Positions 33,047 to 42,347 are shown, counted from the stretch's first letter. The stretch: DNA of 64,000 bases from Akkermansiaceae bacterium UBA956 (GCA_002293145.1 DBCO01000010.1:124001-188000); one strand, 5' to 3'. The notes: generated by a model not told the origin, from the sequence alone. Translations and numbers: made by a program.

Positions 33047-33085
33047 GGGTATACGGAGGCGAGTTTTCGAGTCTCCGTCTATGCC
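33047..33085. terminator. imperfect hairpin after the PsbP-like lipoprotein gene
   Basis: GGGTATACGGAGGCGAG pairs imperfectly with GAGTCTCCGTCTATGCCC around a short T-rich loop, starting four bases after the stop codon. There is no T-run, so the assignment as a transcript end is tentative. Confidence 0.4.
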
Positions 33086-33378
33086 CATGGTTGAACAAGC
33101 CCGGTGAGGTCCGCGACTGAAAGATCTCAAACGCGTATTGCAAGAATTGTTGAGCGCGCTGTTAGCACGTGAAGCATCATTACACTCCGATCTGATTCTC
33201 GGGGTTTCCGCCAAGCCGCGACTCGGCAAAACTGGTCACTCTTTTCGCCCCATGTGGCCATTTGCCATGCTCGGATGCTTGAATCTCTATCATTCTCCTC
33301 ACAATTTGCGCCGATACTGGCACGATTCGTGATTCATCTCACTTGACATACGTCGCTCCATCCGCTTACCCACTGCGC
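33086..33378. other. non-coding region upstream of pgk
   Basis: About 290 bases without a convincing gene; the small open frames here lack motifs and starts. TTGACA at 33344-33349 lies close to the pgk ATG and is too near to serve as its -35 box with a standard leader. I see no riboswitch or known RNA. Confidence 0.4.
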
Positions 33379-34572
33379 ATGCCCAAACTATCCATTCAAC
33401 ATCTTGATGTCCGCAATAAGGAAGTTCTCATGCGTGTCGACTTCAATGTCCCGCTCAATGACGGCGCGATCACCGACGACACACGCATCACCGCAGCGGT
33501 GCCCTCGATCAAGCATCTCCTTGCTGGTGGCGCCAAGTTGGTGCTGTGCTCACACCTCGGCCGCCCGAAAGGTGTGACAGCTGATTTGAGCCTCACACCT
33601 GCCGCTGTGCGTTTGCGTGAACTGCTCGGGCAAGACGTTACACTCGCGCCTGATTCGATCGGTGCGGAAGTTGAGGCTCTGCGTGCTGGACTGCAATCAG
33701 GCCAAGTTCTTTTACTCGAAAATACCCGCTTTTACGCAGAAGATGAAGCCAACGATGCCGATCACGCGAAGAAGCTCGCTGGGCAAGCCGAAATTTTCGT
33801 CAATGACGCCTTCGGTACCGCACACCGCGCTCACGCCTCCACCGAGGGTGTGACCCATTTCGTCAAGCAAAGCGCCATGGGCTTCCTGATGGCTCGTGAG
33901 TTGGAATACCTCGTCGATAAACTTGATCAAGGCGAGCGTCCGTTTCTCGTGATCATGGGCGGGGCCAAAGTTTCTGATAAGATTCAAGTAATCAACTCAC
34001 TCATGGCCAAGGCAGATACCTTCGTGATCGGTGGCGCCATGGCTTATACCTTCCTCAAGGCACTCGGCCACAACATGGGCGGCTCTCGCGTGGAAACAGA
34101 TAAGCTCGATTTGGCGCTGGATATCTTGAAAAATGCCAAAGACAAGGGCATTCGTTTCCTGCTCCCTGCTGACAATCGCATCACGCAGGAGTTCAAAGAT
34201 GGTGCTGAGACGAAAGTCACCGCTTCTTATGCCGATGGTGGAGAAATCCCCGAGGGCTGGGAAGGCATCGACATCGGCACACAAGCGATCGCCGAGTTCA
34301 GCAAAGAAATCGCTTCAGCGAAGACCATTCTCTGGAACGGCCCGATGGGTGTTTTTGAGATCGGCTCCTTCGCGGAAGGCACCCGCGCCATCGCACAAGC
34401 CGTGGCAGATTCTGACGCCGTATCGATCGTCGGCGGTGGTGACTCCGTGACCGCAGTTAACAAGTTCGGCCTCGATGACGACATGAACTTCATCTCCACC
34501 GGTGGTGGTGCCTCGCTCGAATTGCTTGAAGGCAAAGAGCTCCCTGGCGTCGCAGCTCTCACCAGCATTTAA
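33379..34572 (+). CDS. pgk: phosphoglycerate kinase
   Basis: Glycolytic enzyme making ATP from 1,3-bisphosphoglycerate. The start MPKLSIQHLDVRNKEVLMRV precedes RVDFNVPLNDG; SHLGRPKG, FGTAHRAHAST, GGAKVSDKI and the C-terminal GGGDSVTAVNKFG and STGGGASLELLEG are all family signatures. The 397-residue length is normal. It is followed by tpiA after 29 bases, a common pairing, and a terminator after tpiA closes the unit. Confidence 0.97.
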   Translation: MPKLSIQHLDVRNKEVLMRVDFNVPLNDGAITDDTRITAAVPSIKHLLAGGAKLVLCSHLGRPKGVTADLSLTPAAVRLRELLGQDVTLAPDSIGAEVEALRAGLQSGQVLLLENTRFYAEDEANDADHAKKLAGQAEIFVNDAFGTAHRAHASTEGVTHFVKQSAMGFLMARELEYLVDKLDQGERPFLVIMGGAKVSDKIQVINSLMAKADTFVIGGAMAYTFLKALGHNMGGSRVETDKLDLALDILKNAKDKGIRFLLPADNRITQEFKDGAETKVTASYADGGEIPEGWEGIDIGTQAIAEFSKEIASAKTILWNGPMGVFEIGSFAEGTRAIAQAVADSDAVSIVGGGDSVTAVNKFGLDDDMNFISTGGGASLELLEGKELPGVAALTSI

Positions 34573-34601
34573 TTTTTCACCCAAACATTACCCATATTAT
34601 T

Positions 34602-35372
34602 ATGTATCGCCGCCCTATTTTCGCCGCTAACTGGAAAATGAACAAAGGTCCTTCGGACACCGAGTCTTTTGTGAAATCATTCCTCAGCAAACTCACTGGC
34701 CGTCAGACCTGTGACATCGTCATCGCCGCGCCCTTCATTGCGCTGCCTACCCTTAGCGATGCTCTGCTCGAAGCTCGCGGTGTGGAAATGGCCGCCCAAA
34801 ACTGCTCGCAGTATGATGATGGTGCCTACACCGGAGAAATCAGCGTCAAAATGCTGCGCGAGATTCTCGTTCGCCACGTGATCATCGGTCACAGCGAGCG
34901 TCGTTCGATTTTTGGTGAAACCAACGCCGTCATCAACGCCAAGATGAAAAAAGCCCGCGAGGTCGGTCTGAAGCTGATCTTTTGCATCGGCGAAACCCTC
35001 GAAGAACGCAATGCGGGACAACTTGAAAGCATCCTGCGCTCACAAATCACCGAGGGTCTTAACGGCATCACACCTTCCGATATGGAAGACACCGTGGTCG
35101 CCTACGAGCCTGTCTGGGCGATCGGCACTGGCGTCACCGCCACCGCTGAGCAAGCACAAGAGGCGCACGCCTTCGTCCGCAGCGTGATCTCCGATCTCTA
35201 CGGTCCCGAGGTTGCCGGAAAACTCCGCATCCAATACGGCGGTAGCGTGAAGCCGAATAACGCGGCCGAGTTGATGGCCTGCCCCGATATCGACGGCGCC
35301 CTCATTGGTGGTGCCTCGCTCGATGCGCAAAGCTTCGTGGACATCATCTCCAACGGTTCACCCGCCAACTAA
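34602..35372 (+). CDS. tpiA: triosephosphate isomerase
   Basis: Interconverts dihydroxyacetone phosphate and glyceraldehyde 3-phosphate. Active-site Lys is in AANWKMN, the His in IIGHSERR and the catalytic Glu in AYEPVWAIGTG. QYGGSVKPNNA and IGGASLD bind phosphate at the end of the barrel. 256 residues, complete. Transcribed with pgk. Confidence 0.97.
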   Translation: MYRRPIFAANWKMNKGPSDTESFVKSFLSKLTGRQTCDIVIAAPFIALPTLSDALLEARGVEMAAQNCSQYDDGAYTGEISVKMLREILVRHVIIGHSERRSIFGETNAVINAKMKKAREVGLKLIFCIGETLEERNAGQLESILRSQITEGLNGITPSDMEDTVVAYEPVWAIGTGVTATAEQAQEAHAFVRSVISDLYGPEVAGKLRIQYGGSVKPNNAAELMACPDIDGALIGGASLDAQSFVDIISNGSPAN

Positions 35373-35393
35373 ACGCCGACCATTTGTCGAATC

Positions 35394-35429
35394 AAAAAGC
35401 CACTATTCGCATAGGATGGTGGCTTTTTT
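35394..35429. terminator. rho-independent terminator after tpiA
   Basis: AAAAAGCCAC pairs with GTGGCTTTTT around a 15-base loop and runs into T residues. It lies 21 bases after the tpiA stop and between convergent genes, so it can end both transcripts. Its inner stem is identical to that of the terminator at 3421. Confidence 0.85.
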
Positions 35430-35495
35430 CGTGTGAGAGGATCACGGATGATTTCTTGAATTTAAGAAACGATGGCCCAGAACAAAAATAGGGAA

Positions 35496-36659
35496 TCACC
35501 GGATTTCTACGCTCGTACCTGGACTAATCAAGGTAGGGAGTCGGATCACATCCCAGTTCGAGAGGCGGATGCAACCAGCAGACTGCGCGCGTCCGATGGT
35601 TTCAGGATCAGCGGTGCCGTGTAGGCCGATGCCTGATTTACTCAATCCACACCACATGATGCCTACAGGGCTGTTGGGGCCAGAAGGCAAGTCATATACC
35701 TTGGATGGATCGGTGCTGCGCTTGCCCGTTTCGAGCAAAGATTTATCGTAGCGCCAACTGGGGAACTCGACACAATTGCGCACCTCCCACATGCCGTAGT
35801 GAATGAAACGTTGTTGGCCGGGAGTGATGGGAAAGGTCGCGATGAGTGAGCGGTTTGCGGCAGGCTTCGCAGGGGTGTCAGACCCATCAGCTGGCTCTTC
35901 TTCGATGACCAATGCTACGGGTGTTGCTTCAAAAATCCGCAATTGATTGCGCTTGGTGTCTACGACTACATGGCGCTGTGCTGTGGCTTCATTGTTCTTG
36001 TGCTGAATGCCGGCGATTTTTTCGATGAGAAATGGGGTGACATTTGGCACCTTGAGCTCACTGCCTGCTTTGAGATTATACACTTTCTTGGAGCCATTGA
36101 GCTCTAGCAAATATTCGAGATCCGTGTGATAGCGCTCGGCCATGAGTTCTCCAGCACTGCGATAACTAAGTCGTTTTGTTTTGGATTGCAGAATTCGATC
36201 ATTGGGCAACTTCGGGTTGACCCATTTTACCAAAATATCAGGTACTATGACCGTAGTAAATGGTTCACTCACGCCCTTGCGCGCGGTATCCATGACTGCG
36301 GACCAATCATCGATCGGATGGCCATTGACTTCATTCCATGCGTTCACGGCGTGCTCGGTGAAGAGCCCTGGTTTACCGTCGATCACTCCGGGACCGAAGT
36401 TCAATTGATCGAGAAAAACCTGAAGTTTTACCGCATCGTCACCTGAGGGCTTGCCCTGCACGGCTGCATCACTTTCTAACGGTTTCGCTAAGGGGATGGA
36501 TTCCGGATCAAGCATTGGCTCGACTTTCATGGCACCTGGTCTCACCAAGATCGCTTTGGGAGGCGGGGGAGTGGTGGGAGGCGGGGGAGGCGGCTCTTGT
36601 GCAATGAGACGGATTGTCGTCAACAGAGTGGCGGCGATGAGGAGCGACTTTGATTTCAT
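35496..36659 (-). CDS. secreted L,D-transpeptidase with peptidoglycan-binding-like domain
   Basis: A signal peptide (KSLLIAATLLTTIRLIAQ) is followed by a run of prolines. A peptidoglycan-binding-like domain lies near residues 70-115 (DDAVKLQVFLDQLNFGPGVI). A LysM-like part follows at about 165-205 (LSYRSAGELMAERYHTDLEY). The YkuD catalytic domain ends with GLHGTADPETI and QSAGCIRLSNWD, containing the catalytic His, Cys and Arg. It crosslinks peptidoglycan in the periplasm. The ATG overlaps the stop of hflX by four bases. Confidence 0.9.
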   Translation of the reverse strand: MKSKSLLIAATLLTTIRLIAQEPPPPPPTTPPPPKAILVRPGAMKVEPMLDPESIPLAKPLESDAAVQGKPSGDDAVKLQVFLDQLNFGPGVIDGKPGLFTEHAVNAWNEVNGHPIDDWSAVMDTARKGVSEPFTTVIVPDILVKWVNPKLPNDRILQSKTKRLSYRSAGELMAERYHTDLEYLLELNGSKKVYNLKAGSELKVPNVTPFLIEKIAGIQHKNNEATAQRHVVVDTKRNQLRIFEATPVALVIEEEPADGSDTPAKPAANRSLIATFPITPGQQRFIHYGMWEVRNCVEFPSWRYDKSLLETGKRSTDPSKVYDLPSGPNSPVGIMWCGLSKSGIGLHGTADPETIGRAQSAGCIRLSNWDVIRLPTLISPGTSVEIR

Positions 36660-37978
36660 GAGCGTGAAGGCGGTGCTTCGGTAGTAGAAAATGCCATCAG
36701 TTTTCCTGCGATCGAGTCAGGCACAACTGCTGAGACGATGATATCATTGTCTTCGTAAGAAGTCGAGAGCACTTTTGCATCGCGATGCAGAAGATTGAGC
36801 ACGTCGCCGCGTGTTTGCGGAATGCGATAGTGCTTTTTTTGGATTCGATCGGCCAGTGCCTCGGCGCACAGTGTGAGCAAGGTGTCGAGATTTTCACCTT
36901 GAGAGGCAGAAATGTAAATCGCCCCCGGATAGCGATTTTCTAACAGTAAGCGTTGCAGTTCGTCTCCGAGCAAGTCGGTTTTGTTGAGTACTGTGATGAT
37001 TTTTTTGTCACCTGCGCCGAGTTCATCTAAGACCTCCAAGGTAGTCTCGTAAAGCCGATCAATTTCGGGCGAAGAGCAATCGAGGACGTGTATGAGGAAA
37101 TCTGCGAGCACTGCTTCTTCCAGTGTGGCCTTAAAGGCCTCGACGAGGCGGTGAGGTAGGTTGCGCACGAAGCCGACGGTGTCGGTAAGAAGCAGTGGTT
37201 GGCCATCGGGCAGTTCAATGCGCCGCGTTGTGGTATCGAGTGTGGCGAACAGCATGTCCTTGGCGAGCACATCTGAACCTGAGAGTTTGTTGAGTAGGGT
37301 CGATTTTCCGGAGTTGGTGTATCCGACGATGGCGGCGTGAGCCGTGCCGAGTTTTTCACGCTCCTTGCGCTGAGTCTTACGCTGGCTGCGAACATCTTCG
37401 AGCTCACGTTTGAGGCGATCGATGCGTTGGTAGGCGAGTCGGCGGTCTACCTCAATTTGTTTTTCACCCATGCCGCGGTTGGCACCGCCGCCACCACCAC
37501 TGCCACCACCCGCGCCACCGCCCTCACGGTCAAGGTGTCCCCACATGCGTGCCATGCGCGGCAGGGCGTATTGCATGCGTGCTAGGTCAACCTGGATGCG
37601 TGCTTCACGGGTTTGTGCGCGTTTGTTAAAAATATCGAGGATGACTTCTTCGCGGTCGATCACTGCTGCGTCGCCCAATTTTTCCCAAGATCTTTGCTGC
37701 GATGGTGAGAGACCATTGTCAAAAATAATGACATCGCACTCAAAGGCTTTCGCGAGATCAACGATTTCTTGGGCTTTACCCGTGCCGCAAAGGAATTGCT
37801 TGTGGAGAGCCCGGCTGCGGTAAAATACCGTGTGCACAATGTTAATGCCTAGGGTCTCTACGAGCTCGTGCAATTCTTCTAACAGCGATTCTGCTTCCAC
37901 TTCCTCGCGAGGATCAAAATAAATGCCGACGAGCATCGCGCGCTCGACCATTTCAGGGCGTTCTCTAACTTCAAACAT
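36656..37978 (-). CDS. hflX: ribosome-splitting GTPase HflX
   Basis: N-terminal HflX domain (AMLVGIYFDPREEVEAESLL, then FLCGTGKAQEIVDLAKAFEC) and the characteristic glycine-rich loop after MWGHLDREGGG with GMGEKQIEVDRR are present. The GTPase domain has G1 GYTNSGKSTLLNKL, G2/G3 ATLDTTTR and DTVGFVRNLPH, and G4 NKTD. 440 residues. HflX rescues or splits stalled 70S ribosomes, often under stress. It heads a two-gene unit with an L,D-transpeptidase. Confidence 0.95.
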   Translation of the reverse strand: MFEVRERPEMVERAMLVGIYFDPREEVEAESLLEELHELVETLGINIVHTVFYRSRALHKQFLCGTGKAQEIVDLAKAFECDVIIFDNGLSPSQQRSWEKLGDAAVIDREEVILDIFNKRAQTREARIQVDLARMQYALPRMARMWGHLDREGGGAGGGSGGGGGANRGMGEKQIEVDRRLAYQRIDRLKRELEDVRSQRKTQRKEREKLGTAHAAIVGYTNSGKSTLLNKLSGSDVLAKDMLFATLDTTTRRIELPDGQPLLLTDTVGFVRNLPHRLVEAFKATLEEAVLADFLIHVLDCSSPEIDRLYETTLEVLDELGAGDKKIITVLNKTDLLGDELQRLLLENRYPGAIYISASQGENLDTLLTLCAEALADRIQKKHYRIPQTRGDVLNLLHRDAKVLSTSYEDNDIIVSAVVPDSIAGKLMAFSTTEAPPSRS

Positions 37979-38132
37979 GTGCTGTGGAGAGTTTTACCAC
38001 GGAATTCTGATGAATGCTATGGAAAAAATGAATGCAGAAGCAGTTGCGGTATGGGTAAAAATATCGTGCGCTAATTTTTTACTGACAATCACCGCTCCCG
38101 CGATGAATCATCGAATTCGATAGCTCCTGAGT

Positions 38133-39512
38133 TTAGGGTTTCCAGCGAGGTTTCCACTCGGGGAGTGGTGTGCGAGCTTGGCGGAGATATCGATCAATCG
38201 CTGCGCATACATCTGGGTGCATACTTGCCACGTTGGTTGATTCCGCTGGGTCGTTTTGTTGGTCGTAGAGAACAATGGGGGCATCTGCACCCCCACTGCG
38301 CATGCCTTTCCAACGTCCTTGGTAGAGGGCGGCCTGTTGAAACCCACCTTCGTGAAATTCCCAGTAGAGAAAATCGTGTTTGGCTTGTTTTTTGCCGCGG
38401 AGTGTAGGCGCGATGCTGATGCCGTCTGTTGGCTTGTCAGGCTTCTTGCCGGCGAGCTCAGTTGCCGTGGGTAGCCAATCGGCAAAAGAACCAACGTGGT
38501 CGCTGATACTCGCGGCTTTTACCGTGCCTGGCCACCAAGCGATGAAGGGGATGCGAATGCCGCCATCGGCGAGGCTGCGTTTGATGCCGCGATAGGGACC
38601 GCTTGGTTGGAAGCGCTCGAGGTGATGTCTGCTTTCGTTGTGAGGCCCATTATCGCTCGTGAAAATCACAAGGGTGTTTTCTGCGAGGCCGAGGGCGCGA
38701 AGTTTTTCGAGCATTTTGCCAACGTATGCATCGAGCCGGCTAATCATCGCCGCGTGACCACGATCCTGAGCGGGCCATGGTTTTTTCGCATACTGTCCAT
38801 AATCGGGCACATGAGCGCCGTCACTGAGGACGCGGGCGCGCTCATTGTTTGCATGCGGTGTGACCATGCTCCAATAGAGAAAAAAGGGCTGTTTCTGGTT
38901 TTTTTCGACAAACTGCAAGGCGCGTTCCGCGAGCAGGTCATCTGCAAACTCGACAGCCTTTATCGCATAACCACTGCCACCTTGGCCGACGTGCGTGACG
39001 ACATTCGACAGCGATATTTTTTCCTCCTGATCCCAGAGGAAGTCCGGAAAATGATTGTGCGCATGTTGGTGATTGAGGTAACCAAAAAATTCATCGAATC
39101 CTTGTGCTGCAGGCAATCCAGACTCAGCACCACCATACTCGCCGAGTCCCCACTTTCCGAGAACTGCGGTGCGATATCCCACGCTTTTGAGAAGCTTAGC
39201 AACACTGGGATCCTCGGGCAGCAATCGGATTTTTTTCGGATCACCATTGCCACGAATCCTTGTATGCCCCTGATGCTGACCTGTCATCAACACACTGCGC
39301 GAGGGCGCGCAGACCGTGGCGCCGGAATAATAATGAGTGAAGCGCATGCCTTCTTGGGCCATGCGGTCGATGTGCGGAGTGGCGATAATCTTTTGTCCGT
39401 AACAGCCTAACTCACCATAGCCAAGGTCATCGGCCATGATCCAGATCAAATTCGGCGGTGTAGCAGCGTGGAGCGAAAGACTCGACAGTAAGGCAAAAAG
39501 CATGATCTTCAT
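38133..39512 (-). CDS. secreted sulfatase (arylsulfatase A-like)
   Basis: Signal peptide MKIMLFALLSSLSLHAA leads into PNLIWIMADDLGYGELGCYG with metal-binding Asp residues. The formylglycine site is CAPSRSVLMTG, Cys at residue 68. GKWGLGEYG, SDNGPHNESRHH and YWEFHEGG place it among sulfatases active on sulfated sugars. 459 residues, complete. It is distinct in sequence from the pair at 7.7-10.8 kb. No adjacent hydrolase or transporter shows the target glycan. Confidence 0.93.
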   Translation of the reverse strand: MKIMLFALLSSLSLHAATPPNLIWIMADDLGYGELGCYGQKIIATPHIDRMAQEGMRFTHYYSGATVCAPSRSVLMTGQHQGHTRIRGNGDPKKIRLLPEDPSVAKLLKSVGYRTAVLGKWGLGEYGGAESGLPAAQGFDEFFGYLNHQHAHNHFPDFLWDQEEKISLSNVVTHVGQGGSGYAIKAVEFADDLLAERALQFVEKNQKQPFFLYWSMVTPHANNERARVLSDGAHVPDYGQYAKKPWPAQDRGHAAMISRLDAYVGKMLEKLRALGLAENTLVIFTSDNGPHNESRHHLERFQPSGPYRGIKRSLADGGIRIPFIAWWPGTVKAASISDHVGSFADWLPTATELAGKKPDKPTDGISIAPTLRGKKQAKHDFLYWEFHEGGFQQAALYQGRWKGMRSGGADAPIVLYDQQNDPAESTNVASMHPDVCAAIDRYLRQARTPLPEWKPRWKP

Positions 39513-39532
39513 GGTTAGGGAGAAGCACTATG

Positions 39533-40348
39533 TTAGCTGACGGGCTCTGTGAAAAATGGATTATTCGCACGCTCTTGAGCTACGGTAGTGGCGGGGCCGT
39601 GTCCGGGCAGGAGGATGGTCTCACCAGTGAGTGATAAGACGTGATGGTGCAGGTTACGCAGGGCCATTTCGTAGGTAAAGGAATCAGGGCAGCCGCCGAT
39701 GGAACCCGCAAAAAGAGCATCTCCCACGACGCATAGCGGCTTCGATAAACCCTCAATGAGATAGCCATAGGATGGGAGGCAATGTCCGGCGAGGTCGAGA
39801 CACTTGATCTTCAGATTGCCGAGGGTAATGCTGGAACCGAGGGGCAGTGAATGTTGCTTTTGCGTGAGTGATCGCAACGCGGAGATGCCGCCAACATGAT
39901 CGCGATGGTCGTGTGTGAGGAAAAGTTGCAGGTCTGCGGCACCGATGTGATTCAGCAGTGCCCGTGCATCATTCTCGCCGTAGCCCGTATCAAAGAGCAA
40001 GGTCTGATCTTCATCGCGGATCAGCCAGGCATTGACGGTGTCGTTCTCAAAGGGGAGTTGAAGCCGACTCACGGAAGTAAGATGTGGAACTTCTGGTTGG
40101 TAGTGAGAATGATGACGCAAAGCTGCAGGCGACAGTTGCCATGCGGCAGCTAGGTTTTCCGCTTGCTTACTCCATTCTCCCGCCAAAATGGCATCCCACT
40201 CGGCAGCCGAGACTCCCCATCGCGTTTGAAGATCCGCAACGCTGAGTTCATGCCCGCGTAGAGCCTTTCTCCAGACGTAGTGAAGATCGTCTTCGAGCGG
40301 TATCGCCGCGGCGAGACGTGTAAGTTTTCCCGATGAGGAAGTGGACAT
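39533..40348 (-). CDS. metallo-beta-lactamase-fold hydrolase
   Basis: The C-terminal 180 residues form a glyoxalase II-like MBL domain: TVNAWLIRDEDQTLLFDTGY, the metal motif FLTHDHRDHVGG, AGHCLPSYGYLIEG, GDALFAGSIGGCPDS and LLPGHGPATT. The N-terminal 75 residues include a helical segment (ELSVADLQTRWGVSAAEWD) that resembles a helix-turn-helix. The substrate is unknown. ATG at 40348 overlaps the stop of the gene upstream by one base, so the two are coupled. Confidence 0.85.
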   Translation of the reverse strand: MSTSSSGKLTRLAAAIPLEDDLHYVWRKALRGHELSVADLQTRWGVSAAEWDAILAGEWSKQAENLAAAWQLSPAALRHHSHYQPEVPHLTSVSRLQLPFENDTVNAWLIRDEDQTLLFDTGYGENDARALLNHIGAADLQLFLTHDHRDHVGGISALRSLTQKQHSLPLGSSITLGNLKIKCLDLAGHCLPSYGYLIEGLSKPLCVVGDALFAGSIGGCPDSFTYEMALRNLHHHVLSLTGETILLPGHGPATTVAQERANNPFFTEPVS

Positions 40349-40923
40349 CACTTAACGGTGAAGTTGCGACCTTTACCTGATGTCCAGGCATTCTTGAGGC
40401 TAGCGTAGAGTGCTTCGAGATCCTGCAACTGCATGACGCGGAATTCCACGGTGTGTGCATGAGTGGTGGCTGGATACGATTTTTGTACCAATTCGTGAAG
40501 CTTGGAGCCCGCGCGTGCGGCGTTGTTGTCGAGCACTTCCTTGGCGCGGTCAACGATCTTGGTGGCGGCATTGGCGGCGACTGCTTCGCTTGCGGGCACG
40601 ACGTGGTAGATGCGGGTAAGTGATTGACCGCCAAGGGTATCGATCACGACCTCAGTGCAGAGCAGGCCGCCATCGAGTAAAAACTGGGTTTTGCTAATAG
40701 CGCCGATGCGATCCACGGCGACCATGATTTCGCCGCCATTGATGTTACCTTGCCAGAAACGATTGTTACCGTTGCTTTCGAGCTCCTTAACACGTGCCTC
40801 GAGTTCGTCTTCCTTTTGGGTAGCGTCTTGATTGGTTTGATTGTTATTGTTATTTTCGTTTTGACCTTGAGCGAGCAAAGAAAAGGTCGTGCAGAGGAAA
40901 AAGCAGAGGCTGAGTGTTTTCAT
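40348..40923 (-). CDS. secreted protein with coiled-coil segment, unknown function
   Basis: From ATG at 40923 there is a signal peptide (LSLCFFLCTTFSLLAQG), an Asn/Gln-rich stretch and a short coiled coil (KEDELEARVKELESNGN). The remaining 140 residues (GGEIMVAVDRIGAISKTQFL; LTRIYHVVPASEAVAANAAT) match no family known to me. It is translationally coupled to the MBL hydrolase. A divergent promoter region shared with rppH lies upstream. Confidence 0.65.
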   Translation of the reverse strand: MKTLSLCFFLCTTFSLLAQGQNENNNNNQTNQDATQKEDELEARVKELESNGNNRFWQGNINGGEIMVAVDRIGAISKTQFLLDGGLLCTEVVIDTLGGQSLTRIYHVVPASEAVAANAATKIVDRAKEVLDNNAARAGSKLHELVQKSYPATTHAHTVEFRVMQLQDLEALYASLKNAWTSGKGRNFTVK

Positions 40924-41035
40924 GATGCGCAACAATGGCACAAAGGGCGGACGCTGACCAGTGCGGAATGAATAAATTTTTTCACCTCGGAATTTCGCGA
41001 TTGCATTCGCGCGGGTACCCATTATCCTGTCATAC

Positions 41036-41500
41036 GTGGTTCGTTTTCGCCCCAATGTAGCAGCTTTGTTTCTTCGGCCTGAAGGGCATCTTCTGGTTTG
41101 TGAGCGTTCTACATTTAAGGGGGCATGGCAATTTCCGCAAGGCGGAGTGGATCCGGGTGAATCACTTGAGCAGGCGCTGGCCCGGGAGGTTCGCGAAGAG
41201 ATTGGACTTTTGCCAGAGCACTACGAGGTCCTGCGCAAGGCTGATGGATACCGCTACATTTACCCGCCGGAAGTGCGATTGAAAAAACGCAAAAAGCATG
41301 GCTTTCACGGGCAGGAGCAGACCTACTATTTGTGCATGCTCAATGCTGGTGCGCCTGAAGTGAATGTAAACCAGCGGCCGCGCGAGTTTTCTGCTTACCG
41401 TTGGATCTTGCCGACGGAGTTTGAGCTTGAGTGGCTGCCGGAATTCAAGCGTGAGGTGTATAGACAGGTGATGAAGGACTTTTTCGACGTAAACCTTTAA
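41036..41500 (+). CDS. rppH: RNA pyrophosphohydrolase (Nudix)
   Basis: The Nudix box GGVDPGESLEQALAREVREE plus IG is intact and follows AWQFPQGG, the RppH-specific lead-in. YIYPPEVRLKK and GQEQTYYLCML also match RppH/NudH, which removes pyrophosphate from 5' ends of mRNA to start decay. The frame begins with GTG at 41036 (MVRFRPNVAALFLR). 154 residues. Confidence 0.9.
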   Translation: MVRFRPNVAALFLRPEGHLLVCERSTFKGAWQFPQGGVDPGESLEQALAREVREEIGLLPEHYEVLRKADGYRYIYPPEVRLKKRKKHGFHGQEQTYYLCMLNAGAPEVNVNQRPREFSAYRWILPTEFELEWLPEFKREVYRQVMKDFFDVNL

Positions 41501-41555
41501 GGCTTAGATTGTCCACAGTGCAAAATGCTTCCGATTGATGAAGGATTTCCATCCT

Positions 41556-41575
41556 CTGTGACACCTTGGTCACAG
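41556..41575. promoter_or_regulatory. operator-like palindrome upstream of the D-B-C-A cassette
   Basis: CTGTGAC and GTCACAG form a perfect 7-bp inverted repeat around six bases, about 65 bases before the first cassette gene. It recalls a CRP-type site, but the spacing between TGTGA and TCACA is eight, not six. It may be an operator for the four-gene operon. Confidence 0.4.
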
Positions 41576-41639
41576 AATTTTCAGTTGCAAGTGAGTTGTT
41601 TTAGTATTTACATCGTGCTGGCATTAAACTTGCTGCATT

Positions 41640-42347
41640 GTGTCCACATACGACATGCTAGTCAATCACTCCAATCCCCAGTGGCAACGATGGCATCACA
41701 GGCGTTTTGCTGGTGAGGTTCGAGGTTTTTCGTTGACGGAACTGATGGTGGTGATGGTGATTTTGGCGGCATTGTTGGTAGCAGCGGCTCCGATTTTTAT
41801 GAAATCGAGCACGAAGGCGCGGCAGGCATCGCGAGAGCTGCTGAAGGGGCATTTGAATCGAGCACGCTCTCATGCCATTGCTACGCAGCAGGCCACGGCA
41901 GTACTTTTTGCTAATTATAACACTGGCCCAGAGGCGGGAGGCAAGATGCTCGGCATTGCGGAAATGAAATGGGAAGATGACCCGAATGATGCGCAACCGG
42001 GAGCCTATGAAGTGAAGTCGGTTTTGCAGCGTTGGGAAAAACTACCTGGCTCGATGATGGTGATGGATCAATCCAGTGTCGGTCATCATAAACCATCGAT
42101 CATGGATGTAGATGAAAATTTTCGCGTCCGCCTGAATCGCAAGGATGTTGATGCGAGAGCGATCATTTTTTCGCCATCGGGGCAAATCGTAGCTCCGGTA
42201 GATCAGGCGATCGAGATTTTACTAGGTGCGGGAAATTTGACAAATGGGCAGGTCACCGCTACCGAGAAAAACGGCGGCAAGATCTCGTATGATCGCTTGC
42301 AGATCAATCGCCTTACGGGGCGCGCCCGACAGACATTAGCCGAATGA
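41640..42347 (+). CDS. Verru_Chthon cassette protein D-like, GspH-type minor pseudopilin
   Basis: After a leader of about 29 residues comes RGFSLTELMVVMVILAALLV, a prepilin cleavage site G|FSLTE with the usual Glu at +5, then a hydrophobic helix. Cleavage and N-methylation by a prepilin peptidase are expected. The remaining 180 residues (KARQASRELLKGHLNRARSH; AIIFSPSGQIVAPVDQAIEI) match GspH-type pseudopilins, where F-x-P-x-G near the end is common. The frame starts with GTG at 41640; ATG at 41655 is an alternative. First gene of a four-gene operon with four-base overlaps. Confidence 0.82.
   Translation: MSTYDMLVNHSNPQWQRWHHRRFAGEVRGFSLTELMVVMVILAALLVAAAPIFMKSSTKARQASRELLKGHLNRARSHAIATQQATAVLFANYNTGPEAGGKMLGIAEMKWEDDPNDAQPGAYEVKSVLQRWEKLPGSMMVMDQSSVGHHKPSIMDVDENFRVRLNRKDVDARAIIFSPSGQIVAPVDQAIEILLGAGNLTNGQVTATEKNGGKISYDRLQINRLTGRARQTLAE

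Noticed and set aside
33138..33332. A 64-codon frame in the gap before pgk
   Set aside because: No motif, no ribosome site, odd composition; not supported as a gene.
33344..33349. TTGACA as a -35 box for pgk
   Set aside because: It is about 30 bases from the ATG, leaving no room for a proper -10 and leader; no TATAAT-like box at the right spacing.
38496..39410. A 304-codon plus-strand frame opposite the third sulfatase
   Set aside because: Antisense to a gene with an intact sulfatase signature; the translated product has no recognisable motif.
41558..41575. A true CRP site upstream of the cassette
   Set aside because: Spacing between the half-sites is eight instead of six, so only a generic operator-like palindrome is claimed.
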